Positions 36,201-44,086 of a stretch of DNA of 64,000 nt are shown here, piece after piece. How positions within the stretch are numbered: the first letter of the stretch is position 1; each line of letters starts with the position of its first letter. The DNA is from Pseudomaricurvus albidus (lineage in GTDB: Bacteria; Pseudomonadota; Gammaproteobacteria; Pseudomonadales; Cellvibrionaceae), in NCBI RefSeq assembly GCF_018863235.1, contig NZ_JAHKRS010000001.1, positions 62,001 through 126,000 on the forward strand, read 5' to 3'. A model generated the notes under the pieces. That model did not search any database. It worked only from the letters and a program-made list of their open reading frames with translations, and had not been told where the DNA came from. The translations under genes were made by a program, and so were the position numbers.

Positions 36201-36675
36201 CATCCCAAAGACCAAAAATATTTTTGAAGCCTTCTGATGAAAGGCCTTTATTGTAAAATTCTGACCAATCATCGGCGACAAATAAAAAATCTAGATATTG
36301 TGTGTTTCCAGGAAAAAGATCTCCTAAGCCCAAATCGTCCCAGACACCACGATCCGTATCGACCATTTCTGACTTTTCTAAATGACCATCCCCCCCTTTA
36401 GAGAGGTCGGCTTTAATTGCTTCCAAAGTAGCCTGAGCAATAGCCACAGTAAAATTATCTAAAGTCAAATCATAATTGTTTTCATCAGCCATTTTTGCCA
36501 AGTAATTACCAACCACCGCCAAACTGCCTATAGCACCACTATATGTAGTAATAGATGCCTGTATAAGCGCCTGATACTCTCCAGTTTCTAGATAATATTC
36601 ATAATAAAAATCTGCACGTTTCCCTTCTATAATGTAATTCTGCCAAGAATCTATTTTCTCTTGCGTAATAGCCAT
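30277..36675 (-). CDS. RTX protein (2132 aa), type I secreted
   Basis: AAGGA precedes the ATG at 36675. The first roughly 400 residues are a helical region of unknown function (YYEYYLETGEYQALIQAS, then LGLGDLFPGNTQYLDFLF) and differ from the start of the other RTX protein. Next comes the shared module (SVRYALIELSPFAIS, then HNQNGELNI), blocks of GGxGxD calcium-binding repeats, a repetitive beta-roll variant (DYAEVIGGTNQIFMGSGD) and five near-identical 111-residue repeats. The C-terminal tail (QLINAMAAFDAPQG, VPQEARD) is nearly the same as in the 3211-residue protein, so one exporter probably handles both. It starts 4 bases after the 205-residue gene. It could be a toxin or a repeat-rich surface adhesin. 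Confidence 0.85.
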   Translation of the reverse strand: MAITQEKIDSWQNYIIEGKRADFYYEYYLETGEYQALIQASITTYSGAIGSLAVVGNYLAKMADENNYDLTLDNFTVAIAQATLEAIKADLSKGGDGHLEKSEMVDTDRGVWDDLGLGDLFPGNTQYLDFLFVADDWSEFYNKGLSSEGFKNIFGLWDEVFSDIEPWELGVRASDFGEGYTQSVEDGILIVRDDVTGAIVFIHDLDITVFEDAGFAQLDNFLIDSDDLIDSLDPNSAVYKAREALWEYTQSNRYPVETFDSNVIPPRVFWHEYLSNGIELTGLRNYAHEVLDKIERLDSAIVGNGTQERLSLIDAMTDKGEGYGIEDLLHYFEKLFLGLGNSNPVTSEEDYNLRMEAILENPYLNPLGDGESLGVIVDLTNKTASEIQHMSTQANDLGKSVRYALIELSPFAISTEKTVYDMHNQNGELNINSSEHGEGQLTESYLEKRSQLLERVLYFNLANQDGSIPPYYSSSQGVYNSDLNNPYVGDGVYFEDRVSGIIFNQTAQNDPAHPELEQIIFGSNVEDTILGKNIDDHLYGMAGDDTLDGKGGNDYLEGGLGNDTYMFLSGDGQDIIFDVYGENNSIVIDGVKLSSYSSTDNADNHFTFEINEDTGYISLIDGYIYISYGDGDQILLKAGSMDLLESKFGFKSEQEPDPDQEEIPRDFVLTHQEYINPSNGYTDTHLPSYWYRSIDEQYNPPSADRANFYFYDWVNSRTIELHSYGNNISDTAFVWSDGGDMNDVIYGVYGTYSVSGRQTTSSSLKYDHYQRQHDLLRGKGGDDVIWGDYESIPLDITHIHETDNFFSQITSFQQVSDAHGDDTIAGGKGSDTIYGQGGNDILFGTDEFRLTGYTWARGGQYLDSHADYTGSVIYDDDWYVHTIADYTLNDLEDVGDNDTIFGGEGDDQIYAGSYNDSLSGDEGNDSILAGAGSDVVTGGNGDDVIWGDSYAQFLNSSGLSEPVWASMTKDIGSVNITNHVRNWELGKYITPDFVSLIKDGLTYNDRIYGGNGSDIILGEIGNDYLFGNDGDDILYGDRGDKLLEQSWFESITDDDFLVLPQELHGNDHLFAGAGNDVLHGNGGNDYLTGGAGNDQYMFEKDFGNDVIYFYDSKSTDSDILIFSKDVDLKSLVVSQEGDDLLLSLSDGTVRLDDITNSTLSITAVFEDKVTLSLQDLMTLSLDDSNSQFYDEYIYGDDSGNEVVTGEGDSFVQTGAGQDDVVVTSGKNTVDTGSDNDYVQVQAGDNKISMEDGRDYAEVIGGTNQIFMGSGDDYAEVFSGDNQIFMDSGYDYAEIFGGNNVIDAGTNENEIELLDGNNTILFGSDSGVTYISSMYEDDTTTLISLKAGITTEDLTLISEEGRKSKSIKLEIIGTSATLYFEVFTKDYDAADISSSPFSITFSSGEIWSHQQILELAGIASTATVIEGTSGDDHLLGTVGNDIITGGTGNDTLNGAAGDDTFIVEGPGQGADRVFGGDGIDTISGGTGDDIIALSNFLVSDSVEVIAGGAGTNILSGTSNSNTLDFSATTLIDIDLIEAGNGNDDVTGSAGNDTIVGGAGYDTLRGEGGDDTFVVEGAGQGADRVFGGDGIDTISGGAGDDIIALSNFLVSDSVEVIAGGAGTNILSGTSNSNTLDFSATTLIDIDLIEAGNGNDDVTGSAGNDTIVGGAGYDTLRGEGGDDTFIVEGAGQGADRVYGGDGIDTISGGAGDDIIALSNFLVSDSIEVIDGKAGTNILSGTSNSNTLDFSATTLIDIDRIHAGNGNDDVTGSAGNDTIVGGGGYDKLRGEGGDDTFIVEGAGQGADRVYGGDGIDTISGGAGDDIIALSNFLVSDSIEVIDGKAGTNILSGTSNSNTLDFSSTTLIDIDRIHAGNGNDDVTGSAGNDTIVGGAGYDTLRGESGDDTFIVEGAGQGSDRIFGGDGIDTISGGVGDDTIALSNFLVSDSVEVIAGGAGTNILSGTSNSNTLDFSSTTLIDIDRIHAGNGNDDVTGSAGNDTIVGGAGYDTLRGGDGDDRFVFGLGDGADTVWLDVNDTGVDQFIFSDAAAEDLWFQRSNDHLIVSTIGTNDRVTIKNWFVEGQMEQHIESENATLNSGAVEQLINAMAAFDAPQGAGSVVPQEARDALAPQLTAAWA
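30650..32312 (-). repeat. Five tandem 333-bp repeats inside the RTX gene
   Basis: Five in-frame copies of a 333-base unit encode 111 residues each, containing GQGADRVFGGDGIDTISGG, then LSNFLVSDSVEVI, NILSGTSNSNTLDFSA and GNDTIVGGAGYDTLRGE. Copies differ by only a few bases, so they were duplicated or homogenised recently and should vary in number between strains. They may also collapse in short-read assembly. Confidence 0.9.
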
Positions 36676-36679
36676 AAAT

Positions 36680-37297
36680 CTAATCCTTAATCAATAGCTC
36701 AGAAATTTTTGATATTGTGAGGTTGATTAAACCGTCAATTTCATTTAATTCTTCTCCAGGGAAACTTAATTCGTAGCTAATATAGGAATTATAAACCCCA
36801 AAGTATCTGCATTTTTTGATACCTCCAATCCCGGAAGATCCTTGATAACATTTAAAGTATATTGGTTGGTGATCTTCACTTTCTTTTATCAAGTAAAAGA
36901 AAGCTGCTTCTCCCTGAATATCTAATATATACTTTCTATACCCTTTAAAATTGGATGTAACCTCTGTCATTTTTGATAGAGTATCAGCAATGGAAGTCCT
37001 AACAATTGCATTATCATCTACATTTGCAGAAATCTTTAATGTATATCTCGGACTATTCCCAAAGCGTTTCCCAGAAGAAATATCAAGATAAACCGAATCA
37101 ACCGAACCATACATTGGGGCTTTACTTTTAGGATAAATAATTTCATTTGGAATCATCATTTCAAAACGTTTTTCACCTGAAACCTCAAAGAACACTCTTG
37201 AGAAACCAGGGTTAAAAATATGATTCCTGAAACACAGAAACATAATGGAAAATATAAATATTCCAGCCAGCCATCTTTTAGATATTATTTTTTTCAT
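36680..37297 (-). CDS. Membrane-anchored small protein, candidate immunity partner of the 2132-aa RTX
   Basis: A 205-residue protein with a basic N-terminus (MKKIISKRW) and one hydrophobic segment (LAGIFIFSIMFLCF), then a beta-rich domain that should sit in the periplasm, with two cysteines close together (FKCYQGSSGIGGIKKC) that could form a disulfide. No family is recognised. It lies 42 bases after hlyD and 4 bases before the RTX gene. Its place equals that of the 161-residue gene before the other RTX gene, yet the two proteins are unrelated, as expected for toxin-specific immunity proteins. A periplasmic shield against a membrane- or wall-acting toxin is the inference. Confidence 0.55.
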   Translation of the reverse strand: MKKIISKRWLAGIFIFSIMFLCFRNHIFNPGFSRVFFEVSGEKRFEMMIPNEIIYPKSKAPMYGSVDSVYLDISSGKRFGNSPRYTLKISANVDDNAIVRTSIADTLSKMTEVTSNFKGYRKYILDIQGEAAFFYLIKESEDHQPIYFKCYQGSSGIGGIKKCRYFGVYNSYISYELSFPGEELNEIDGLINLTISKISELLIKD

Positions 37298-37339
37298 AAA
37301 TCAATACCTGCTATTGCTATCTGGAAATCACCGTTAACA

Positions 37340-38947
37340 TTATCTTTCTCCTGCACTTTCATCAACTTTCCGCAACAAGGGAGACATTACATACTCAATT
37401 AGCTGCCTTTTTCCCGTTTTTACTTCTGCCATAACAGTCATGCCCGGCAATAGTTCAACCAATCTTTGATCAACCTGAATATCACTTGATTCGAGCTTAA
37501 GCCGTAGCTTATAGACAAGACCCTTGACTTCATCAATAACTGCATCGGGGGTTACACCAATAACTGTTGCGTCAATCACACCATATTTCGTAAAGTTAAA
37601 TGTATTTATTTTTACTTCTGCAGGCTGCCCTTCAAATACAAAGCCGATATCTTTATTTTCTAGAACTGCTTCAACTTCTAGAAAATCGTTCTTAGGAACC
37701 AGCTTCATCAACTCCTGAGCTTCCATTACCACGCCACCCACAGTATGGATTGCAAGTTGTTGTACTATTCCATCTACTGGGGCATAGAGTATTTGTTTGG
37801 ATTTGATGTCGTTTGCCTTTGTCAATTCTTGAAACAGATTCTTCTGTTGCCGTTCGTACTCTTGCTGTGCTTCAAGTACCTGTTTAACCTTTTCTGCCTT
37901 TAAGCTATCTATTTGCTGATTAGCAGTTTCTATAGCCGCTTGATATTGCAGGCGTTGGGCCCTATAGGCTTTTAGCATTTGCTCTTGCTCGATTCTGGAC
38001 TGCTCCAATGTCAGATAATCCATTTCTGGAGCCATTTTTTGGTCAACCAGCTTCTTTAGCGCTTCTGTTCGACGATTAATTAAAGGAAGTGTTTGTTCTA
38101 TTTGGGAAATCTGTGCGCTATTCGTCGCAAGCGATGCGATTCGCTCTTGTTTTTGGCTTTGCAGGGATTTCAGTCTTGCTAGATAGTCGGCCCAAGCCTG
38201 TTGCAGCAGTGCTTGCTGGGCAGGTAATTCTTCTGAGGTTAAAGTGATGCCGAGCTGTTCTCCAATGCGTAAAGTCGGTACTATTAGCTTCTCATTATTT
38301 TTAGCGACGCTCTCAGTTTGACCGATTTTAGCTGGGTTTTGTAAAGCTTGTAACAGGTGTTGCCCCCTTAACCAGGCTAATCGAGCATGACGTAACTCCT
38401 GCTCTATTCGGATGACTTCTGCGTCAGTGGCAACTTGATCCAACTCGACCAATGGTTGGCCTTTAACAACCTCTTGTCCTTCTGCGACTAAAATGGATTT
38501 AACTACACCCTTCTCTAGCGGCTGGATGGATTTAATACGACCGCCAGAGATGATTTTGCCTTCTGCCACGGCCACAATATCAACCTCGCCAATACAGGCC
38601 CAAGCTACGGCGATGGTAAAAAACGTAATAATCGTTGCTCCAAGCAACTTTCCCATAGGGGAAGGCGGTGACTCTAATATCTCTAATGATGCGGGCATAA
38701 AATCCAGCGTTTGCTGGTCTAGCTTCTTTTGATCAACTTCCTTGCGGTTCTGCCAGGCTGTTTTGAGGTTTTTCCAATAGGAAGGTTTGAGACTCTCGGG
38801 GCTATCAGTTTGTCTTACAGAAGCGATATCTTCCTGCCCCCTCAGGGATGACGGCCTCAATTGTAAAATAAGGCTGCGGGCCATGGTTGCAAACCGGAGA
38901 AGACTAGATTTCAATTGATTGATGCTCGTGGCCAGCACTTTAATCAT
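37340..38947 (-). CDS. hlyD: HlyD-family membrane fusion protein of the type I secretion system
   Basis: A 535-residue periplasmic adaptor. A long cytoplasmic N-terminus (about 100 residues) precedes a single membrane helix (LGATIITFFTIAVAWACIG), then the lipoyl/barrel half (EGKIISGGRIKSIQPLEKGV), a long coiled-coil hairpin (about 170-370) and the second half ending LPGMTVMAEVKTGKRQLIEY, the HlyD C-terminal signature. It joins the ABC exporter to an outer membrane TolC, which is not encoded here. Its start overlaps the stop of the ABC gene by 8 bases, so they are coupled. A decayed second copy lies at 29757-30075. Confidence 0.92.
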   Translation of the reverse strand: MIKVLATSINQLKSSLLRFATMARSLILQLRPSSLRGQEDIASVRQTDSPESLKPSYWKNLKTAWQNRKEVDQKKLDQQTLDFMPASLEILESPPSPMGKLLGATIITFFTIAVAWACIGEVDIVAVAEGKIISGGRIKSIQPLEKGVVKSILVAEGQEVVKGQPLVELDQVATDAEVIRIEQELRHARLAWLRGQHLLQALQNPAKIGQTESVAKNNEKLIVPTLRIGEQLGITLTSEELPAQQALLQQAWADYLARLKSLQSQKQERIASLATNSAQISQIEQTLPLINRRTEALKKLVDQKMAPEMDYLTLEQSRIEQEQMLKAYRAQRLQYQAAIETANQQIDSLKAEKVKQVLEAQQEYERQQKNLFQELTKANDIKSKQILYAPVDGIVQQLAIHTVGGVVMEAQELMKLVPKNDFLEVEAVLENKDIGFVFEGQPAEVKINTFNFTKYGVIDATVIGVTPDAVIDEVKGLVYKLRLKLESSDIQVDQRLVELLPGMTVMAEVKTGKRQLIEYVMSPLLRKVDESAGER

Positions 38948-41183
38948 TGATTGTCTCCTCCTTTCCGGTGATAGCTTGATTTACTACTCTGTCAGCATTT
39001 GGAGACTTCTCCTGGGGTACGACAGGCTTAATGCTGGGGACATGGTTCTGATAGCTATAGAGCTTGTTATAGTAGCCATTGAGCTCTATTAACTGATCAT
39101 GATTACCACTCTCGATAATCCTGCCTTTATCCATAACGATAATGCGATCGCATTGACGTACCGTAGAAAGGCGGTGAGCAATAATAAAAACCGTACGACC
39201 CTTGCAGATGCCTGCCATATTCTCTTGGATAATGCGCTCAGACTCATAATCCAAAGCACTGGTTGCCTCATCAAAGATAAGGATCTTCGGATTAGTAATC
39301 AACGCTCTGGCAATAGCGATTCGCTGCCGTTGACCTCCGGACAAATTACAGCCCTGCTCTCCTACAGCCGTGTCATACCCTTCAGGTAATTCCATGACAA
39401 ATTCATGAGCGCCAGCCAGCTGTGCTGCTCTAACGACCATTTCCATGGGCAGGCCGGGATTGGCGATGGCAATGTTTTCACGAACGCTGCGATTAAATAA
39501 GAAATTTTCCTGCAAAACGACACCGATATTACGGCGCAGCCATGCCGTATCGACCACACCAAGATCAACACCATCGATAGAGACCTTGCCGCTTTCAGGT
39601 ACATAAAAGCGCTGTATTAATTTTGTCAGTGTGCTTTTGCCTGACCCCGAACGACCAACGATACCCACGACCTCGCCGGGCGGGGCCACAAAATCTATGC
39701 CGTCGAGCACTACAGGTCCATCAGGACGATATCGAAAACGAACACCGTCGAGCTTTACCTCACCTTGCAGCTGCGGCAAGGTGCTGCGATTAGGGTTAAA
39801 GCCAGGCTCGCGAGGCGTATTAAGAATATCGCCCAGTCGCTTGACGGAAATACCCGCCTGCTGAAAATCCTGCCAGAGTTGAACCAGCTTTAATATCGGT
39901 CCGCTGACTTGTCCGGCAAGCATATTAAACGCGACCAACATGCCTACGGTCATTTCACCCGCCATGACTGCATAGGCACCAAAGAAGATAATGCCCAGAG
40001 TTGTGAGCTTACTGATAAAGCCTGCTATTTGATTGGAGATATTGCCGATATGCTGAGTGTTGAAGGAGGCAGTTACATAATGGGCAAGCTGATCTTCCCA
40101 GCGTCGCTGCATTTGAGGTTCAAGCGCACAGGCCTTCACGGTTTCTACACCGGTAACGGATTCCGTTAAAAACGCCTGATTCTGTGCGCCATATTCGAAC
40201 TTTTTATCCAGCCGCGCACGCAGCATTGGGGTAATAACCACGGACAACAAGATATAAAGCGGGATTGTCCCCATCACGATGAGAGTCAGTGTGGGGCTGT
40301 AATACCACATGACCGCAAAGAATACGGAGGTAAAGACCAGATCAATACACAGGGTTAATGCAGACCCTGTAATAAAGTTGCGGATAGTGTCCAGTTCTCT
40401 CACTCGGGCAACGCTTTGCCCAACCTGACGTGCTTCAAAGTAAGGTAGCGGCAAGCCCATTAGATGGTTGTAGAGTTTTGCACCCAGCTCTACATCGACT
40501 CTATTGGTGGTGTGACTGAATAGGTAGTTGCGAATACCGCCCAGAATGGCATCAAATAAAGCGATGACTAAAAAGCCGACAGCCAATACATCCAGTGTTG
40601 ATAGCCCTTTGTGAACGAGGACTTTATCCATAATGACCTGGAAAAACAGCGGGGTTATTAAAGCGAATAATTGTATGAAGAAGGACGCCAGTAACACACC
40701 GCCAAACAATTTGCGATATTTGACGATGGAGGGGATAAACCAGCTGATATCGAATTCTCGTACGGCTTCGAGTAATCTGCCGCGTTTTGTCAGTAAGATC
40801 AATTCACCCGACCAAACTGTTTCTAATTCTGTTATAGGCAGCTGTTCGGGTGCTTGCTTGTCTGGGAATAAGGCCAGTATCTGGGCTGGGGAGTCCTCCT
40901 GATCACCCCTATTTCCCTCCCTGAATTTAGCAAGAATGAAATATTTCCCATCGTGGGATTTGGCTATGGCGGGGAGGATATGGTTGCTGAGCGTCGACGC
41001 TGGAATGGTAGCCAATCTGGTTTTGAAGCCGACGGACTTCGCTGCTCTCAGCAAATCATTGTCGGTAAAACATTGAGAGGGGTCCCCAAACTGATGCTTG
41101 AGTTGTTGATAATCAGCGGGCACTTGCTGTAAGCGGGCCAGCGTGACCAGACATTGGCAGCCTGTGTCGAGCGTAATTGCCAT
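38940..41183 (-). CDS. hlyB: Type I secretion ABC transporter with C39-like domain
   Basis: The ATG at 41183 is preferred over 41246 because AGGG precedes it and MAITLDTGCQC begins the domain, giving 747 residues. Residues 1-130 form a peptidase C39-like domain. The catalytic Cys-His pair of true C39 peptidases is not evident, as in HlyB-type exporters that bind but do not cut RTX substrates. A six-helix membrane domain follows (about 150-430), then the ATPase with Walker A GRSGSGKST, signature NLSGGQRQRIAIARAL, Walker B ILIFDEATSALD and switch His in IIAHRLSTV. It exports unfolded RTX proteins in one step across both membranes with HlyD and TolC. It is the first gene of a minus-strand operon running to about 18.4 kb. 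Confidence 0.92.
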   Translation of the reverse strand: MAITLDTGCQCLVTLARLQQVPADYQQLKHQFGDPSQCFTDNDLLRAAKSVGFKTRLATIPASTLSNHILPAIAKSHDGKYFILAKFREGNRGDQEDSPAQILALFPDKQAPEQLPITELETVWSGELILLTKRGRLLEAVREFDISWFIPSIVKYRKLFGGVLLASFFIQLFALITPLFFQVIMDKVLVHKGLSTLDVLAVGFLVIALFDAILGGIRNYLFSHTTNRVDVELGAKLYNHLMGLPLPYFEARQVGQSVARVRELDTIRNFITGSALTLCIDLVFTSVFFAVMWYYSPTLTLIVMGTIPLYILLSVVITPMLRARLDKKFEYGAQNQAFLTESVTGVETVKACALEPQMQRRWEDQLAHYVTASFNTQHIGNISNQIAGFISKLTTLGIIFFGAYAVMAGEMTVGMLVAFNMLAGQVSGPILKLVQLWQDFQQAGISVKRLGDILNTPREPGFNPNRSTLPQLQGEVKLDGVRFRYRPDGPVVLDGIDFVAPPGEVVGIVGRSGSGKSTLTKLIQRFYVPESGKVSIDGVDLGVVDTAWLRRNIGVVLQENFLFNRSVRENIAIANPGLPMEMVVRAAQLAGAHEFVMELPEGYDTAVGEQGCNLSGGQRQRIAIARALITNPKILIFDEATSALDYESERIIQENMAGICKGRTVFIIAHRLSTVRQCDRIIVMDKGRIIESGNHDQLIELNGYYNKLYSYQNHVPSIKPVVPQEKSPNADRVVNQAITGKEETIND

Positions 41184-41266
41184 TCCTAAATTTCCCTGGA
41201 TAAAAGCCTTCCTTGAGCCACTTGTTGGCAAGTGACCAGCACTCACATGTGCTTTTACACGACTCT

Positions 41267-41294
41267 ACCATACCAAAGAAGTAATAAAAACAAG
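41267..41294 (-). promoter_or_regulatory. Weak candidate promoter of the type I secretion operon
   Basis: On the minus strand CTTGTT and TATGGT are separated by 16 bases, ending about 84 bases before the ABC exporter start. The match to sigma-70 is only fair. The rest of the 41184-41531 interval shows no gene. This is the only place where the operon could start without reading through foreign DNA. Confidence 0.25.
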
Positions 41295-41531
41295 CAGCCG
41301 GGCGATTGCATACGATGAGGGGTCGCCCAGGCAACTGACATCATCGATTTACTTCAGCTCGACAGTAGGTACGAGCTTGTTGTGGGCAGGCAGGATTTGA
41401 AACGCTCCATATTTCTATAGGTAGTGGTAACACCTGATATTGTGATTACCTCATGTTTCCAAATTTATCTCCTGCACCCACGCTTGAAGCTGGCAACTCC
41501 GGCTACCCCGCCCAATAATATGGGAGGGGCG

Positions 41532-41948
41532 CTAGAACCCGGCCAAATCATTCTCCATCGCTTGTCGTCGCTGGTCATCTTCCGGCTCGGTGTAAATGGC
41601 TGTGGTTTCAATCTGACGATGGCGGAGGATGCTCTGTACCGTTCTCAGATGCTCCCCTGCTGCCAACAGGTTTTGAGCCCGGCGGTGGCGAATACTGTGC
41701 AGACTGCCGTGAGTGATTTGTTCCGGATTGGCCAAGCCTTGATCGGTCGCAAAGGCTTCAGCGGTTTTGAGCAACCGTTTCAGTGCCCGCCTCGCTTCGC
41801 TAGCACCCACTGAGGGTTTCGGTTCGCCTTGTTCATCAAGCGGCCACACCGAAGCCAGAAATGGCAAAGTTTCCTCCTGAACCGGGCGCTCCGACAGGCC
41901 GTGAAAGCGGCGGTAATGGGTCAACAGCAGTCATAGCAAGTAAAGCTC
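41532..41948 (-). pseudogene. Tyrosine recombinase/integrase C-terminal fragment
   Basis: The frame enters after a stop near 41948 without its N-terminal half. The remaining 138 codons contain SLHSIRHRRAQNLLAAGEHL (HxxR box), QSILRHRQIETTAIYTEP (second His and the nucleophile Tyr), which is the catalytic end of a phage/plasmid-type integrase. The first catalytic Arg is missing, so it is inactive. It lies right behind the start of the type I secretion operon and may mark an island border. Confidence 0.65.
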
Positions 41949-42459
41949 TACCCCACCTGAACGCTACTTTAAGCAATTCCCGAACAAATGCTTATCGCAA
42001 ATATTTAGTCAATTTTGACAATTGCTAGCTGCTTAACAAGAACATACCAAGTTTCAATATCAATAAACATGCAAAAACAAACACCACCTCAAAACTGTAC
42101 ACTTCCCCTGAAAAAATTGATTTATCTGTTAACATTGAGCAAATAATTCCGATAATGAATAAACTAATTCCCTCGGAACAATACTTGCGACAATAGCAAG
42201 GTAGGTGATCGTATTGGCCAGACGTACTGGACGTTCGTCTGGGTACAAGAATCCGAGCAAGATCTATTCAATACTCTACTGGTTATGGATGTGCCCAGGC
42301 TGGATGACCGACGGCAGGTCGAAACAGAAATGCATCCGGGTTTTGCTCGGCTTTATAGTGAAACCGGATGATGCCTCTGAGAAAGATGGAACCGACGAAG
42401 AGGATGTTGGCTTTACCACTATCATTGCGCCCTGGAAGTAGGTGCACCAATAAGTCGGA
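41949..42459. other. AT-rich stretch with a possible gene scrap
   Basis: No intact gene is supported. A frame at 42205-42441 (78 codons) and an overlapping one with VMDVPRLDDRRQVETEMHP look like fragments of a longer protein broken by a frame change, but I cannot assign them. The first 250 bases are very AT-rich and non-coding. Confidence 0.35.
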
Positions 42460-42675
42460 TTACATACTCATACCCGGCGAAGATGTTGGTTCCTCGTCTT
42501 CACTTAAGGATTCAGCAAACGCAATGGCATGAGATAGCGAACCGAACACATCCGATTCATAGCCTTCAACACAGTATCCGATAGTTCTGCGGGTAGAAAC
42601 GTTCATATCGACCTCTTCAATTCGCATGATTCGCAAACCATTTACAACACTGTCAAAGGTTATTTTTTCTGACAT
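42460..42675 (-). CDS. Small protein of unknown function (71 aa)
   Basis: The ATG at 42675 is chosen over an in-frame GTG 9 bases upstream. The product is acidic (MSEKITFDSVVNGLRIM, then EGYESDVFGSLSHAIAFAES) with a likely beta-beta-alpha fold and an acidic, serine-rich tail. It is co-directional with the DUF1488-like gene 64 bases upstream, and the two may form a small operon. No function can be given. Confidence 0.45.
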   Translation of the reverse strand: MSEKITFDSVVNGLRIMRIEEVDMNVSTRRTIGYCVEGYESDVFGSLSHAIAFAESLSEDEEPTSSPGMSM

Positions 42676-42739
42676 TACTAACACTCTGAATTAAAAGTAA
42701 TGGGGTAAGGACTATGACTATAAAGGCCAAACAAGACAA

Positions 42740-42994
42740 CTAATCAAGATCACTGCTGTAGATAATGAATGGTAGCTCAGCATCATACTCAATGCCTTCA
42801 TGAGCCATACTTTCCGCAATGGTCATTATCTCTTCACCGTTTTCAGCAAAGGCACTTTCTAAAGCCTCCTTACTATCGCCTTCAGCCTCGTAATGATCTT
42901 GCAACGCTTCCGCTGTAATAACACAGCGACAATTGCGACCAAGTACCTTAATACGAAAAGAAACGCCGTTAAAGTCGGGATTATAGGCATACAT
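42740..42994 (-). CDS. DUF1488-like small protein
   Basis: An 84-residue acidic protein. The pattern VSFRIKVLGRNCRCVITAEA, then LESAFAENGEEIMTIAESMA, resembles DUF1488 proteins, in which a beta-rich start is followed by helices beginning after a conserved alanine/glutamate. A purine-rich AGGAGG-like stretch lies just upstream (GAGGTAGC on the minus strand). Function is unknown in the family. It sits at the right edge of the Mu-like prophage remnant. Confidence 0.5.
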   Translation of the reverse strand: MYAYNPDFNGVSFRIKVLGRNCRCVITAEALQDHYEAEGDSKEALESAFAENGEEIMTIAESMAHEGIEYDAELPFIIYSSDLD

Positions 42995-43038
42995 GAAAGC
43001 TACCTCCTCGTCTCAGGGATTCTCTTAGGAACATACAC

Positions 43039-43734
43039 ATGGCGAAGTACCACTTCAATCCCCAACCAGCCAAAGAAGCCTTAGCCCATTTCCGAGCTAA
43101 ATGGTATCAAGCATGGCTTTGACCCTAGAGATGTCTTTCGGGAAGAGCATTCCAGCGCTCTTCTCAGCAGCCAAGGCTATGCAGGTAGATGTTCTGAAGT
43201 CCATTCGTGACGAGCTGGATCGCAGCGTACCTTTAAGCAATTCAAACAAGACCTAACACCGACCCTGCAAAAGCTGAGATGGTGAGGTAAGTTAAATCAG
43301 GTAGATACGCTGACAGGAGAAGCCCATACTGTACGGCTGGGTAGCCCGCGTTTCCTCAAAACCATTTACCAGGTCAACATGCGAACTGCCTGGTCAGCAG
43401 CTGCCTGCAGGACAAGCAGTTTAGGCACTTGGCACGTTGCCCGCGACCATGCATTGCCTAAAGAGATCATCAGAATCTAGTACAAGATCTATCGCCCCCA
43501 AAAGCCGTATTGTTAGATGTGTCGAATAAGAGACTCATCTACCTGCTGAGCCTTTCAGATAATCAACATGGTAAAGTTGTGATAACTCTAAGTCATAAAG
43601 GTAAAACCCGCCTGCAAGGGGTGCGCGAGAAGAACTAGGCTAACGACATCCGCACCGCCAGCAAGGCCGACTTAAAAGACCTTCAAGCCGATATCAAAGG
43701 TGGGCAACTGGAACTGTTTTCAGGCTCATTGTGA
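43039..43734 (+). pseudogene. Mu-like phage head morphogenesis protein (F-like), degraded
   Basis: Fragments in several frames recover a Mu gpF-type minor head protein: AKYHFNPQPAKEALAHFRAK, then ALFSAAKAMQVDVLKSIRDE, TFKQFKQDLTPTLQK, VRLGSPRFLKTIYQVNMRTA and finally NDIRTASKADLKDLQADIK. Stops and shifts break it at least five times, so it is long dead. With the I-like protease scrap at 45405 it marks a Mu-like prophage head region, and the genes between them sit where moron genes would be carried. Confidence 0.7.
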
Positions 43735-43886
43735 TTAGAGTCGGTAGAAATCGCATCATCACGTAAAACCGGGATTTCTTTAGGGGCGTCAACAGCTACT
43801 CGAATTTGACCATTGTGGATGTATACAGTGACTTGGCTATCGCCAACAGAGAAAGATTCGCCAGAACGGCGCTTAAAGATCAACAT
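43683..43886 (-). CDS. CsrA-like RNA-binding regulator, prophage-associated
   Basis: A 67-residue protein. AAAGGAG lies 7 bases before the ATG at 43886. The first 46 residues follow the CsrA fold: MLIFKRRSGESFSVGD, then VTVYIHNGQIRVAVDAPKEI and PVLRDDAI, keeping the conserved Leu in strand 1 and the Arg of strand 5 that contacts GGA motifs in mRNA. It differs from housekeeping CsrA by a shorter middle loop and a polar, low-complexity tail (NHNEPENSSSCPP). Such accessory CsrA proteins occur on plasmids and phages and may reprogramme host mRNA use. It overlaps the degraded phage gene on the other strand. Confidence 0.75.
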   Translation of the reverse strand: MLIFKRRSGESFSVGDSQVTVYIHNGQIRVAVDAPKEIPVLRDDAISTDSNHNEPENSSSCPPLISA

Positions 43887-44086
43887 TCGCAACTCCTTTT
43901 GCGATTAAAGTTTGAACACCTCGTGGGGTGCGCCCCATTTTCACGCCCAAGAGCCCATGGCCCACGTCGATCTTACCCAGCTCCAGACCCTGATATCTGG
44001 CGGCGAATCCTCAGGCGCTACGAAGCGCCTGTCAACTATAACGCTATCGCCCCGATTGTGGCCAGAGTCCCGTTATTGTATTAAGG

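Noticed and set aside
42170-42200. TTGCGACAATAG at 42184-42195 as the right end of the Tn7-like element matching the TGTCG end at 4715
   Set aside because: Beyond five bases the inverted sequence does not match, the repeats do not line up, and the flanking 5 bases (ATAGC versus TCTTT) are not a target duplication.
43958-44083. Short frame starting MAHVDLTQLQTLISGGES as an AlbA_2-type gene
   Set aside because: Only the first 18 residues resemble that family, then homology ends; probably a scrap of phage or island DNA.
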